Positions 16,514-24,996 of a DNA stretch of 64,000 nucleotides are shown one piece after another. The notes beneath the pieces were generated by a model. That model searched no databases and was not told the DNA's origin. It was given only the letters and a program-made list of their open reading frames with translations. The position numbers were made by a program, and so were the translations under genes. Every line of letters begins with the position of its first letter. Position 1 is the first letter of the stretch. This DNA comes from Hymenobacter aerophilus DSM 13606. GTDB taxonomy: Bacteria; Bacteroidota; Bacteroidia; Cytophagales; Hymenobacteraceae. The stretch lies in the NCBI RefSeq assembly GCF_000382225.1, contig NZ_KB907801.1, forward strand, positions 213,078 to 277,077. Direction: 5' to 3'.

Positions 16514-18805
16514 CTACTGCTTTACAAACCGCTCGTGGAAGGTTTTCTGCCCGTCGCTGACGGTGAGCAGGTACATGCCGCTGGCCAGGTTGGCCACGTC
16601 GAGCTGGCCGTTTTCGAAGCGGACCTGCGACACCCGGGCACCCCGCAAATCGGTAACCGTAACCGCTACTACCGGCGCCTTGCCGGCCAGCTCAACGCGA
16701 AGCACATTGGTGGCCGGGTTGGGGTACAGCGTCAGGGCCCGGGCAGACTGGCTGTTGCCCAAGGAGGCGCTTTGCGCCGCAACGTACACCTCGGCGCCCG
16801 CCGCTAAGCCGGCTCCCTCGGTGATGTTGAGGGTGTAGTCCTCGGTTTCGCCGTAGCTGAAATTGCCGCAGCTGGTGGTGGCCGCGTTGTCGCTCATCGT
16901 CACGCGCATGCGGGTTTTGCCGGTTTTGGCCGATGAGGGCACTGTGAAGGTGGCCGAGAGCGTGCCGCTGCTCGATGAGGAGCCCGACACCACCGTTTCG
17001 CCGACATCGGTAAAGTCGCCGTCCTGGTTGTAGTCGATGTAGATGCGCCAGTTCTCGGTGTAAGCCCGCGACGCGAAGCCGGCCGAGATATTGATGGTCT
17101 GCGACGAGCCGGCAGCAACGTTCGTGCTCAGGGCCGTGCCGTCGTAGTAGCCGCCATCTTTGCCCGAACTGCGGTTAATGGAGCCCAGCTTCACCAAATC
17201 GATCCACTCGTAGCCCACGTTATTGCCTTTGCTGGCGCAGTACACCACCGGCGTGGGTGGGGTAGGCGGCGTAGGCGGGTTGGTAGGTGGCGTGGGCGGG
17301 TTGGTAGGCGGCGTGCCGCCGGCCGGGGCCGTACCCGAAACGGTGAAGGAGCCCAGCGAGCCGTAAGCCGAGTAGCCATCGGTGGCGGGGTTGCCCGCGC
17401 CGGTGCCGCTCACCTGCACATAGTAAGTGCCGGCGGCCAGGTTGGTGCTGAGGGTGGCGTTGAGGTTGCCGCTGGTATCATAGGTGCCCACCGTGGCGCC
17501 GTTGCTGTCGAGCAGCCGCACCACCACATCGAGGTTGCCGTAGCGGGCCACCGTGTTCACGTTGAAGCTCACCGCGCCGCCGCTGGTGGTAAAGCTGAAG
17601 TGGTCCTGGTCGGTGCCCTGCTCGATGATGCCGTTGCCCGACAAGGCGTTGCCGTTGCGAGTCAGCGCCGTGGCCGCGCCCGTCGAGTTGCCGTGGTCGT
17701 CGGCGCGGTAGCCCACGTTGTAGGTCGAGCTGGTGATGATGGCCAGGTCGTCTTCACGGTTGTTGGCGCTGTTATATTCGCCCTTGCTCCACTGCGTGAT
17801 GGGCTTGTAGTAGCCCACGCCCATAATCGGGGCCCACGAGCCCTGGCCCTGGTAGTAGCCTTCGCTCGGGCTGGTGCGGCCGTCGTGGCTCAGGCCCAGC
17901 GTGTGGCCCACCTCGTGCGAGGCCGCCTCGCCGCCCGATTTAGGGTCGCTCATAAACACCCAGCAGGGCGTGTCGTTGTTGTAGCGGAACGACGTGACGT
18001 AGGCCACCCCGCCGGCGCCGGGGGCGGCCGTGTTAGTGGGCGTCACAATCACGCGCATGCGCATGTTTTTGGGGTAGGCGTTGAATACGGCCAAATCGGT
18101 GGTCACATTCAGGTCGAAGGGCCGGAAATCCTCGCTCACCAGCTCCCAGAACGCCTGTACCTTGGCCGCGTCGTTCTGAATGCCCGAGGGCGCGGCATCA
18201 ATCGGGTTGCCGTTGTTCCAGGGCGTACCCGACACGTACTCACCGTCGAGGTCGAGGTAGATGCAGCCGCGGGCCCCGGGCAGACTCTGCAGCGAGGCAA
18301 CGGCCGCCGCCGTGGCCGTGCCGCGGTTGGCCGGGGCGGGCGCGGGGGCCTGGTAGCCCAGCGGCTGGTTGTAGTTGATGCAGATTACCTCGTTGATGTC
18401 CACCTTCTGCACCTGCGCGTTGCCCTGGGCGTCGGTCGAGTAGCGGTAGGCCTGCTGGCTGTCGCGCAGCACAATGTTGCCCTCTACCTGCTCGCCATCC
18501 ACGCGCACAAAAAACGACGAGTTAGGCACGCCGGCCAGCTCGCCAATCAGATACTCGCCGGTCGAGGCCAGGTCTTCGCGGTAGTTCACCTGGCCGGTGA
18601 AGGTGCGGTCGGCGGCCACCCGCAGCGTTACCCGGGGCTGGGGCTGGCGCTGGGCCAGGTCGGCGGCTACCTGCGTTTCGAGCTGGCGCACCAGCTTCTG
18701 AGGGCTGCCCAGCGGGTAGGCCGGGCCGGCGGGGCGGTTTTGGGCCTGGGCCGCGGATCCGGCGAGTAGGGCCACACCGAGCCCGTAAGCATAAAGCTTG
18801 TTCAT
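16514..18805 (-). CDS. Secreted metzincin-type metalloprotease with GEVED and T9SS sorting domains
   Basis: A 763-aa exported protease. Domains in order: signal peptide (ALLAGSAAQAQ); a propeptide-like region to about residue 165; a metzincin catalytic domain with HEVGHTLGLSH (residues 297-307) and a likely Met-turn (APIMGVGYY); a pre-peptidase beta-sandwich (about 390-480); a Pro/Thr linker (TNPPTPP repeats); a GEVED domain (DYNQDGDFTDVGE to SYGETEDYTL); and a C-terminal type A T9SS sorting domain (LTLYPNPATNVLRVELAG to GMYLLTV). The sorting domain would send it across the outer membrane and anchor it on the surface. A good TTG-N19-TATATTTA promoter lies upstream. Target proteins are unknown. 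Confidence 0.93.
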   Translation of the reverse strand: MNKLYAYGLGVALLAGSAAQAQNRPAGPAYPLGSPQKLVRQLETQVAADLAQRQPQPRVTLRVAADRTFTGQVNYREDLASTGEYLIGELAGVPNSSFFVRVDGEQVEGNIVLRDSQQAYRYSTDAQGNAQVQKVDINEVICINYNQPLGYQAPAPAPANRGTATAAAVASLQSLPGARGCIYLDLDGEYVSGTPWNNGNPIDAAPSGIQNDAAKVQAFWELVSEDFRPFDLNVTTDLAVFNAYPKNMRMRVIVTPTNTAAPGAGGVAYVTSFRYNNDTPCWVFMSDPKSGGEAASHEVGHTLGLSHDGRTSPSEGYYQGQGSWAPIMGVGYYKPITQWSKGEYNSANNREDDLAIITSSTYNVGYRADDHGNSTGAATALTRNGNALSGNGIIEQGTDQDHFSFTTSGGAVSFNVNTVARYGNLDVVVRLLDSNGATVGTYDTSGNLNATLSTNLAAGTYYVQVSGTGAGNPATDGYSAYGSLGSFTVSGTAPAGGTPPTNPPTPPTNPPTPPTPPTPVVYCASKGNNVGYEWIDLVKLGSINRSSGKDGGYYDGTALSTNVAAGSSQTINISAGFASRAYTENWRIYIDYNQDGDFTDVGETVVSGSSSSSGTLSATFTVPSSAKTGKTRMRVTMSDNAATTSCGNFSYGETEDYTLNITEGAGLAAGAEVYVAAQSASLGNSQSARALTLYPNPATNVLRVELAGKAPVVAVTVTDLRGARVSQVRFENGQLDVANLASGMYLLTVSDGQKTFHERFVKQ

Positions 18806-18879
18806 TGGAAAGGAAGAATGGTTGTGGAAAAGAAAGGGCAGATGAGCGCGGTGGCTGGACGGGCCGCCGCAACTTCCGG

Positions 18880-18909
18880 TAAATATATTGGTAAACGCCA
18901 AATACGCAA
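18880..18909 (-). promoter_or_regulatory. Bacteroidota-type promoter of the metalloprotease gene
   Basis: On the minus strand, TTG (18909-18907), 19 bases, then TATATTTA (18887-18880), one mismatch from TAnnTTTG. Predicted transcription start is near 18874, giving a leader of about 70 bases. Confidence 0.6.
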
Positions 18910-19117
18910 CTCCGCTGCGTTCTATATAGATAATTGATGATTAATGATTTATGTAAATATATAAAGCCTGAATAGAACACCGGAACCACAAAAAGCGCAA
19001 TTCTGGCTTCTATGTGGGTTTGCCCTGCTCGGCCGCCTCAGCCGCCCGCCCCCGCGCACCCCCAAATTATGTTATTCCCAGCCCGCCCGGCGCCCTGGCT
19101 ACTCGCCTTAAACGACA
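18910..19117. other. Intergenic region with no gene seen
   Basis: Between the metalloprotease promoter and the cold-shock gene's terminator. The left half is AT-rich and could contain upstream regulatory sites for the protease; no specific motif was recognised. Confidence 0.4.
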
Positions 19118-19149
19118 GCGGCGACTGCCCCTTTCGGAACAGTCGCCGC
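19118..19149 (-). terminator. Terminator hairpin of the cold-shock gene
   Basis: GCGGCGACTG pairs with CAGTCGCCGC over a 12-base loop, 25 bases past the stop of the cold-shock gene. The T-run is weak. Confidence 0.6.
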
Positions 19150-19173
19150 CACTGGTGCTGTAACTGAAGGGCC

Positions 19174-19635
19174 TTAGCCGGCCATCTTCACGTTGAAGGC
19201 GCTCGGGCCTTTCTGGCCCATCTCCACCTCGAAGGTCACTTTGTCGTTTTCCTTGATGGTGAGGCTGCCCAGGTTGTTGGCGTGCACGAACACGCTCTGC
19301 TGCGTAGCCGAGTCCTTGATGAAGCCGTAGCCTTTCGAATCGTTGAAGAAGGTCACCGAGCCGGTGCGGATCGGGTCTTCCTCCTCCATATCCTCCTGCC
19401 GGATAGCGCCAATGCGGATGCTTTCGAGCGGAATCTCCTTCTTTTTCTTGGTCGGATCCGGGGGAGTGTCCACGATGTTACCGTTCTCGTCGACGTAGGC
19501 CAACATTTCCTCCAGGCCCTGGCCCTTGCTGGAATTTGCCAACCGCTCCTCTTTCTTCTCCGCCTTTTCCTGGCGCTTCTTCAGTCGTTTCTTCTCGTTC
19601 TCTCTTTTGCCGAAGGTGGCCTGTGATCTACCCAT
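19174..19635 (-). CDS. Cold-shock-domain protein with charged N-terminal extension
   Basis: A 153-aa protein. The C-terminal 65 residues are a cold-shock domain with RNP1 (SKGYGFI) and RNP2 (SVFVHAN), so it should bind single-stranded RNA or DNA. The N-terminal 60 residues are a Lys/Glu-rich helical extension (RENEKKRLKKRQEKAEKKEER), followed by an acidic linker. A typical CspA is about 70 aa, so the length is double; such extended forms are common in Bacteroidota. An RNA-chaperone role is inferred. Confidence 0.92.
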   Translation of the reverse strand: MGRSQATFGKRENEKKRLKKRQEKAEKKEERLANSSKGQGLEEMLAYVDENGNIVDTPPDPTKKKKEIPLESIRIGAIRQEDMEEEDPIRTGSVTFFNDSKGYGFIKDSATQQSVFVHANNLGSLTIKENDKVTFEVEMGQKGPSAFNVKMAG

Positions 19636-19970
19636 ATAGCGTGTTTGATTGATGTCGGAGGCGCCTCTGCGGGGCAGAAGCTGTGATGATAAAAAAGCTG
19701 CTTACCTGTCTCAAACAGCCCAAAATCTAGCAAAGTTCCTATATTGAACTGTGCCGGAATGGGGCGGGCGTCGCGGGGCCGGAAGGCAGGGGCGCCGCCT
19801 TGCAAAAAGGCTGAGGGCCGCTGGCTGAGCCAGCGTGGCCGGGGCTAAGCAACAGCGGCAGGTGTAAAGTTACGGCATAAATCCGGCAAAAGGAATACCC
19901 TACGGCTATATTACGGGCCGGCGGCGGCCGGCGTTCCGGCCGGTACAGTGGTGGTGCCCGGCCGCCGCGC
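19636..19970. other. Intergenic region with a hairpin, no gene seen
   Basis: Holds the upstream region of the cold-shock gene and the 3' end of the pseudouridine synthase gene. A hairpin GGCCGCTGGCT/AGCCAGCGTGGCC lies near 19812-19837. Both flanking genes are on the minus strand, so the hairpin may end the upstream gene's message. No convincing promoter box was placed. Confidence 0.4.
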
Positions 19971-20585
19971 TCAGGCCAGCTGGCTGCCGGCCGGTGCCGG
20001 GCCCAGCACCAGCGCCACCACATCGGGCACTTCGCGCACCTGCCCGGGGGCCAGGTTCGCCAGCGTTACGCCCCCAATGCGCACGCGCACCAGCCGCAGC
20101 GTCGGGAAGCCCACGGCGGCCGTCATTTTGCGCACCTGGCGGTTTTTGCCCTCCGCCACGCTGATGCTCACCCAGCTGGTGGGGCCGTGGCGGTCGTCGC
20201 GGATTTTGCGCGGGCGGGCCGGGAAATCGGGCGGGGCGGGCAGGCGGAAGGCAGTGCACGGCAGCGTGCGGTACAGGCCGCCTTCCACGCCGATATCAAC
20301 GCCCGACTGCAGCAGGGCCACGGCTTCGTCGGTAATCAGGCCATCAACCTGGGCGTAATATTCCTTCTCCACATCCTTGCGGCGGATTCGCTCGCTGGCC
20401 AGCCCATCGGTGGTGAGCAGCAGCAGGCCCTCGCTGTGCTCGTCGAGACGGCCCACGGCCATGGTGCCGGCCGGAAAATCGTGCAGCTCGCCCAGAAACC
20501 GCTTTTTACGGGCCTCGCGGGCATCTTCGCTACGGAACTGGCTCAGGTAGCCAAACGGCTTGTTCAGCAGGAAGTGACGGTGCAT
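19971..20585 (-). CDS. RsuA/RluE-type rRNA pseudouridine synthase
   Basis: A 204-aa enzyme that isomerises a specific uridine in rRNA. The active-site motif is GRLDEHSEGLLLLTTDG with the catalytic Asp at about residue 47, and the start FLLNKPFGYLSQF is typical. There is no N-terminal S4 domain, and the length resembles RluE (target 23S U2457 in E. coli) more than RsuA. GKNRQVRKMTAAVGFPTLRLVRVRIG matches the conserved C-terminal motif. The exact target site is inferred only. Confidence 0.9.
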   Translation of the reverse strand: MHRHFLLNKPFGYLSQFRSEDAREARKKRFLGELHDFPAGTMAVGRLDEHSEGLLLLTTDGLASERIRRKDVEKEYYAQVDGLITDEAVALLQSGVDIGVEGGLYRTLPCTAFRLPAPPDFPARPRKIRDDRHGPTSWVSISVAEGKNRQVRKMTAAVGFPTLRLVRVRIGGVTLANLAPGQVREVPDVVALVLGPAPAGSQLA

Positions 20586-20679
20586 AGGGTGCGCTGATAA
20601 CTAGTGGCCGCGGGCTGTGGCGGCCGCACTACGGGTGGGGCGTGGTGCAAAGAAAGCGCATAAAACCCGCCCTGCCGGC

Positions 20680-21330
20680 CTACTTGCGGCGGTTCTGGAT
20701 GTCGCTTGCCCCGGAGGCGCTGGCTTTGAGCTGCTCGGCCGACACGTAGGCATCGGACGAGCCGCTGGCCTGCACCTCGGCGTAGCGGCTCTGCAGGCCG
20801 GTGGCGCTATAGTCGCTGCTGCCGCTGAGACGGACCTGCTGGCGTTCGGCCCGGCCCTTGAGCTTGATGTCGGAGGCGCCGCTGGCCGTAACGGTGAGCT
20901 GCCTGGCGTTCAGGCCCAGGGTGATGTCGGAAGCGCCGCTGGCTACGATGGTGAAACTATCAGCCTCGAAGGTGGAGGTGCTGGTAATGTCGGAGGCGCC
21001 GCTGCTGCGCAGGCCGCTCAGGCGCGGGCAGCTCACGTGCACCGTTACCTTGCGGTTGTTGAAGAGGTTGCGGGGCGCGTCTTTGTCGCGGTAAATAGTG
21101 AGTACGCCATCCCGGACTTCCGTTTTGATGTAGCGTTCCAGTTCTGGCTCCGTCACCACTTTTACGCTGGTAGTGGGGCCCTGCGTCAGCACCACGTCGC
21201 AGGCGCCGCTGGCCGAGAGTTGCTCAAAATTGCCCACCTGGCGAAGCTGCTGCGCCAGGCTGCTACCGGTGGCAAGAAGGCCCAGAAAAGCGGCACCAGC
21301 AATGTTTTTCAGCAGAAGATGCGTACGCAT
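20680..21330 (-). CDS. DUF2807 (head GIN domain) exported protein
   Basis: A 216-aa protein with a signal peptide (FLGLLATGSSLAQQ) and a DUF2807 domain, a repetitive beta fold. The motif SGASDI or SGSSD recurs five or six times at roughly 16-22-residue spacing (SGACDVVL, SSGASDITS, ASGASDITL, ASGASDIKL, SGSSDYSA, ASGSSDAYV, ASGASDIQN), which suggests stacked beta turns. The family is common in Bacteroidota and usually periplasmic; its function is not known. No partner genes are adjacent. Confidence 0.88.
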   Translation of the reverse strand: MRTHLLLKNIAGAAFLGLLATGSSLAQQLRQVGNFEQLSASGACDVVLTQGPTTSVKVVTEPELERYIKTEVRDGVLTIYRDKDAPRNLFNNRKVTVHVSCPRLSGLRSSGASDITSTSTFEADSFTIVASGASDITLGLNARQLTVTASGASDIKLKGRAERQQVRLSGSSDYSATGLQSRYAEVQASGSSDAYVSAEQLKASASGASDIQNRRK

Positions 21331-21551
21331 GGCAAGGGGGATTAGGAGGTTGGAGAAAGGTGAGCTGACCCGGTAGATGCGGCCAGTGGCCCAACGGTTG
21401 CCCGGCCCGCCAACAACTTCAGCCAGTCCCCCGAAAAGCCCTTCTAAATGGGGCAGATTATAACCTCAATCCGGCGGCTGCCGTATCAGGCCCCAGTATA
21501 GCCGCCAGCCTATATCCGGCCGCGCGGTTTCTTTAACCTGAACTCTTTCTT

Positions 21552-22184
21552 ATGAATAAGTCACTGCTTTTCCTCTCCGCTGCGGCCAGCCTGGCCGTGG
21601 TTTCCTGCAACCAGGACAAACAGGCCGCCGTTGATGCCGCCGTTACGCCCTCGGCCGATACGGCCGTGGTGATGAACGACAACATGGACTACCGCGCCGA
21701 TGCCGACCGCACGGTGACCCAGATTGCCGACGACCTCGACCTCGACGATACCAGCACCGTGTCCACCATCGGCCGCGGCTACTACGACCGGGGCCGCCGC
21801 TTTGCCGAGGTAAACAACCAGTACAAAACCGACACGACGGGCTTTTACGCTGCCCAGCGCAGCGTGAACGACGAAACCGATAATACGGTGAAAGGTGTGG
21901 TAACCGAAGATCAGTACAACACCTACACCAGCAACCGCGGCACCTACTACGCCGGCACGCCCTACACGCCCGCTCCGGCTCCCGTAGCAAAGGCCGCTCC
22001 CGCCAAGCCCGCCGGCCCAACGATTGTAAAGCGTGAAAAGCGCCTCGGCGGCGACACCAAAATCACCTACTCGAACGGCAAAGTCATCAAGATTGACAAG
22101 GATGGCGACACCAAAGTGAAGTACTCCGACGGCACCAAGGTGAAAACCGACGCCGACGACGGCAACGTGAAGATCAAAGACTAG
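21552..22184 (+). CDS. Hypothetical lipoprotein
   Basis: A 210-aa protein with a signal peptide ending in lipobox VVSC (Cys19). The mature part has an Asp-rich stretch, a Pro/Ala linker around residues 137-158 and a C-terminal run of short Lys/Asp/Thr repeats (GDTKITYSNGKVIKIDKDGDTKVKYSDGTKVKTD), which look like small beta-hairpin turns. No known domain was recognised. It probably sits in the periplasm or outer membrane. A strong terminator follows. Confidence 0.75.
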   Translation: MNKSLLFLSAAASLAVVSCNQDKQAAVDAAVTPSADTAVVMNDNMDYRADADRTVTQIADDLDLDDTSTVSTIGRGYYDRGRRFAEVNNQYKTDTTGFYAAQRSVNDETDNTVKGVVTEDQYNTYTSNRGTYYAGTPYTPAPAPVAKAAPAKPAGPTIVKREKRLGGDTKITYSNGKVIKIDKDGDTKVKYSDGTKVKTDADDGNVKIKD

Positions 22185-22202
22185 TTCTCTGACTCATAGA
22201 CT

Positions 22203-22253
22203 ATCAACGCAACGCCCCCGTCCGGACATTCCGGGCGGGGGCGTTGCGTTGAT
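22203..22253. terminator. Strong bidirectional terminator
   Basis: ATCAACGCAACGCCCCCG pairs with CGGGGGCGTTGCGTTGAT, an 18-bp perfect outer stem, with further pairing inside, between convergent genes. Confidence 0.85.
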
Positions 22254-22337
22254 AACAGGCTGAATTAGGCGGTTATTGGCGCTTAAACAGGTAGCTACCG
22301 CCGCGTGAATGCGTGCCGTAGGGCGTCATTCCGCACC

Positions 22338-23429
22338 TTATTTCATCACCCCAAACGTGCGCAACTCGGCCTCTATTTGCCGGTTCCAACGGGCCTGGGC
22401 GGCGGCATCGGTGCCGTTGTGAGTTTCGCGGTCGTACTGGTCCTGCAGGCGGTTCATCTCGCGAAACGAATCCAGGTAGTGCCAGCCCAGCTGGCTCTGA
22501 TAGTCGGCTGCCGTGAGGCTGTCGGGGGTAAGCTTGCGCCGAAACCGCTCGGCCACCAGCCGCACCAGATCGAAGTGGCGCTGCTCGTGCAGCAGGTTGG
22601 AGGGCGTGCGCTGCCCCTCGGCCACCCACGACGAGCTGCGCACTACAAACACCTGCAACCTGATATCGAGCGCCAGCACGCCGCCCTGCATCCGCGGGCG
22701 GGCCTGATAGCCGAAGCTCGGGAAGATGGCCGCCGCGTACTGGCCCCGGGGACGGGCGGTGCCCATGAAATCGGCCCAGACCAGGGGCTGGGCCGGGTCG
22801 TAGAACAGCGTATCGGGCTCGGTCAGGCGGGTGTCGTAGCGAAAGGTGGGCTGCACGGCCGTAGCCAGTCGTACATCGTGCGCGGCAGCCGCGCCCAGCC
22901 AGCCATTGAAGTAGCGCAGGCTGCCCGACAGCGCCTGGGCCAGCGCAGTTTCCACCACGGCCCGGTCGGGACGGGCGCGGCCGTAGCGGGCCGCGCCGCG
23001 GTACTCGGTGAGCGTAAGCGTTTGGCCGGCGGCGTTCTGCCACTCGAAAGCCAGATGCAGCGTAATGGTGCCGGTGGCAGTGGCCGCGTTAGGACCAAGC
23101 GTTTCGCGCACCTGCAGCGCCAGCACCCGGAGCGTGATGGGGTAGCGGGCCGTTGAGGGAGCAGGCAGCGAGGCGGCGGCAAATTGCTGCAGCGCCGCTA
23201 CCGTGCCATTGCGCAGCTCTACCGGCCGGGGCGTGGCGTTGGCGGCCGGGCCGGCCGCCGGCAGCAACGCCGCCACCGGCGGACGGCCCGGTCGCTCGTC
23301 GCGCACGGCGGCTACCCGAAACAGCACCGGCCCGAATTTGGCCGGCACGGGCCGCAGTGCCAGCGGGGCCTCGGGGGCGGGCCGCAGCAAACTCAGCAGC
23401 AGCAATAAAAACAGGTTCAGCGTCGGCAT
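22338..23429 (-). CDS. Exported protein with HExxH motif, putative zinc protease
   Basis: A 363-aa protein with a signal peptide (MPTLNLFLLLLLSLL). The only catalytic-looking motif is LLHEQRHFDLVRL in the C-terminal third (HExxH), which resembles the arrangement in DUF922-type zinc-dependent proteins; the preceding segment PLVWADFMG is also typical of them. The N-terminal half (residues 60-200) looks like a beta-rich domain but was not identified. Enzyme activity is inferred from the motif alone. Confidence 0.65.
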   Translation of the reverse strand: MPTLNLFLLLLLSLLRPAPEAPLALRPVPAKFGPVLFRVAAVRDERPGRPPVAALLPAAGPAANATPRPVELRNGTVAALQQFAAASLPAPSTARYPITLRVLALQVRETLGPNAATATGTITLHLAFEWQNAAGQTLTLTEYRGAARYGRARPDRAVVETALAQALSGSLRYFNGWLGAAAAHDVRLATAVQPTFRYDTRLTEPDTLFYDPAQPLVWADFMGTARPRGQYAAAIFPSFGYQARPRMQGGVLALDIRLQVFVVRSSSWVAEGQRTPSNLLHEQRHFDLVRLVAERFRRKLTPDSLTAADYQSQLGWHYLDSFREMNRLQDQYDRETHNGTDAAAQARWNRQIEAELRTFGVMK

Positions 23430-23504
23430 CAGTCAGCAGACACCCGCGGCCCGCTGCTTGTTCCTGGGATGGGGTGACGAGTAATGGCGTGGTAGGGAAA
23501 AAGG

Positions 23505-23597
23505 GTGTCATCCTGAGCGCAGCGAAGGACCTGTACAGAAGGTACTATTTGACGTTAGCTTCTGTATAGGTCCTTCGCTGTGCTCAGGATGACAAAC
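23505..23597. repeat. Palindromic repeat, GTCATCCTGAGCGCAGCG type
   Basis: GTCATCCTGAGCGCAGCGAA at the left and TTCGCTGTGCTCAGGATGAC at the right form a near-perfect stem of about 35 bp including AGGACCT/AGGTCCT, with an inner CAGAAG/CTTCTG pairing. It belongs to the family also seen at 26.3, 32.7, 35.5 and 59.4 kb. Confidence 0.9.
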
Positions 23598-23622
23598 GGG
23601 TTCATCACCTCATCACCCAGAA

Positions 23623-24495
23623 TCACCCGCCCAAGCGCTGGCGGCGGTACTCGGTGGGGCTTTGGCCGGTGAACTTGCGGAAGGTTTTGTTGAAGTGCGA
23701 CAGGTTGTTGAACCCGCAGGCGTAGCAGACCTGCGTCACGGCCAGGTCGTCGTCGAGCAACAGGCGGCAGGCCTGGCCCACGCGGTACTCCTGCACGAAA
23801 TCGGTGAGCGTGTGGCGGGTCATCTTCTTGAAGTAGCGGCAGAAGGCCGGCACCGACAGGTAGGCCACATCGGCCACCTCCTGCACCGAGAGCGTGGCGC
23901 GCTGGTAGTTCTGCTCCACAAACTGGTACACCCGGCTCAGGCGCTGCTGCTCCTTGCCGCTCAGGCCCTGGCCGCCAGTGCCGGCGTGCAGCGGCTGGCA
24001 GTCGGGGGTGGGCGCCGCCTGGGCCAGCTGCTGCAAGGCCTGCAGCAGCAGCAGCAGCCGGGCAAAGGGCGGGGCCGTGAGCAGCTGGCGCAGCAGCGGG
24101 CCCACCGCCTGGCGGGTGGCCGCCCCAAACGAAAGCCCCTCGTGCGAGCGGGCCAGCAGCTGCCGGATGGCCACCATCTCCGACCGCTCCCAGAAATCGG
24201 GGCCCAGAAAATCGCCGCGCAGCTGCACCACAATTTCCTCGAAGGGCGTGCCTACGGGCTGGCCGTAGCTGAAGGTGAGGTGCGGCAAATCGGGCCCGAT
24301 GAGCACCAGCTCGCCATCCTCGAAGCGCGAAATGTGCTGGCCGATGTGGCGCCGGCCGTGGCCCTTCGGAATGTACACCAGCTCGTACTCGGGGTGGTAG
24401 TGCCAGATTAGCTCGGCCTTGCTGACCTGGGTGTAATGGAGCAGCGTAAACGAGCTGTCGGCGGTGGGGTGGATGGGCTCAAATTGTAACTTCAC
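23623..24495 (-). CDS. AraC-family transcriptional regulator
   Basis: A 290-aa regulator. The N-terminal part is a cupin sensor (HYHPEYELVYIPKGHGRRHIG to FEDGELVLIGPDLPH). The C-terminal 100 residues hold the double helix-turn-helix (ATLSVQEVADVAYLSVPAFCRYFKKMTRHTLTDFVQEYRV and VTQVCYACGFNNLSHFNKTFRKFTGQSPTEYR). I place the start at GTG 24495 (MKLQFEP), since the residues further upstream have no counterpart in this class; a GTG at 24543 is the alternative. The sensor probably binds a sugar or small metabolite. No target operon is evident. Confidence 0.9.
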   Translation of the reverse strand: MKLQFEPIHPTADSSFTLLHYTQVSKAELIWHYHPEYELVYIPKGHGRRHIGQHISRFEDGELVLIGPDLPHLTFSYGQPVGTPFEEIVVQLRGDFLGPDFWERSEMVAIRQLLARSHEGLSFGAATRQAVGPLLRQLLTAPPFARLLLLLQALQQLAQAAPTPDCQPLHAGTGGQGLSGKEQQRLSRVYQFVEQNYQRATLSVQEVADVAYLSVPAFCRYFKKMTRHTLTDFVQEYRVGQACRLLLDDDLAVTQVCYACGFNNLSHFNKTFRKFTGQSPTEYRRQRLGG

Positions 24496-24996
24496 GGCGC
24501 GAAATGGTGCCTCAATGGCAGAGTGGGAGCGTGAAGTTAACACCTTTGGTCAATCAGGCACTAAGAATGGCGAATAAAGCAGTAGTTATCTGGCTGAGGC
24601 TTAACGACCTTTGCAGAGTAGAATCGGCTTTCGGGCCGGGCGGTAGCCGCCCAGGCCCTCCACAGCCGGTTTTTACAACAGCAATACCCCGGTGCCGGCC
24701 CGGCGCCGCGCCCCGACCAAGAATCTGCAACTTCTTGGCCATCGGGGCGGGCTTAAGGGAAAAGGCCGGCTACCGTGTCAGATAGAAGAGCGGAGGCGGA
24801 TTCCGCATCCGGCATCCAGCGACTTTGGGTGGGAATTTTAGTCGCTGGCCGTTTCCCAGGCCTTTCTGAGGGCTGGAAAACGCAAAAGAGGTTGAGGCTG
24901 TGGGAGCTTCAGCCTCTTTTTTTTGTTAGGTGCCGTATGAGGTGGAGCTTCCCCCGTCTTTTTGCTCGTAATTTGGGCCGATCCTAGCTGTACCGT
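24496..24996 (+). other. Structured intergenic region, possible non-coding RNA
   Basis: Five hundred bases without a convincing protein gene but with four stable hairpins in + orientation: a nested one at 24625-24668 (CGGCT, GGGCC and GGGCGG pairs) followed by five Ts; CCCCGA..TCGGGG with inner AAGAA/TTCTT near 24713-24748; CCAGCGACT/AGTCGCTGG at 24817-24849; and a terminator at 24894-24924. No + strand protein gene precedes the terminator. It could be one or two small RNAs or a long leader of the TPR gene. Conserved motifs of RNase P RNA or tmRNA were not seen. Confidence 0.4.
24894..24924 (+). terminator. Terminator without an upstream protein gene
   Basis: GAGGCTG pairs with CAGCCTC over a 9-base loop, followed by eight Ts. 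It ends whatever is transcribed from the preceding structured region. Confidence 0.85.

Noticed and set aside
24615..24925. Structured region considered as RNase P RNA or tmRNA
   Set aside because: The GAGGAAAGUCC motif of RNase P RNA and the tRNA-like ends of tmRNA are absent.
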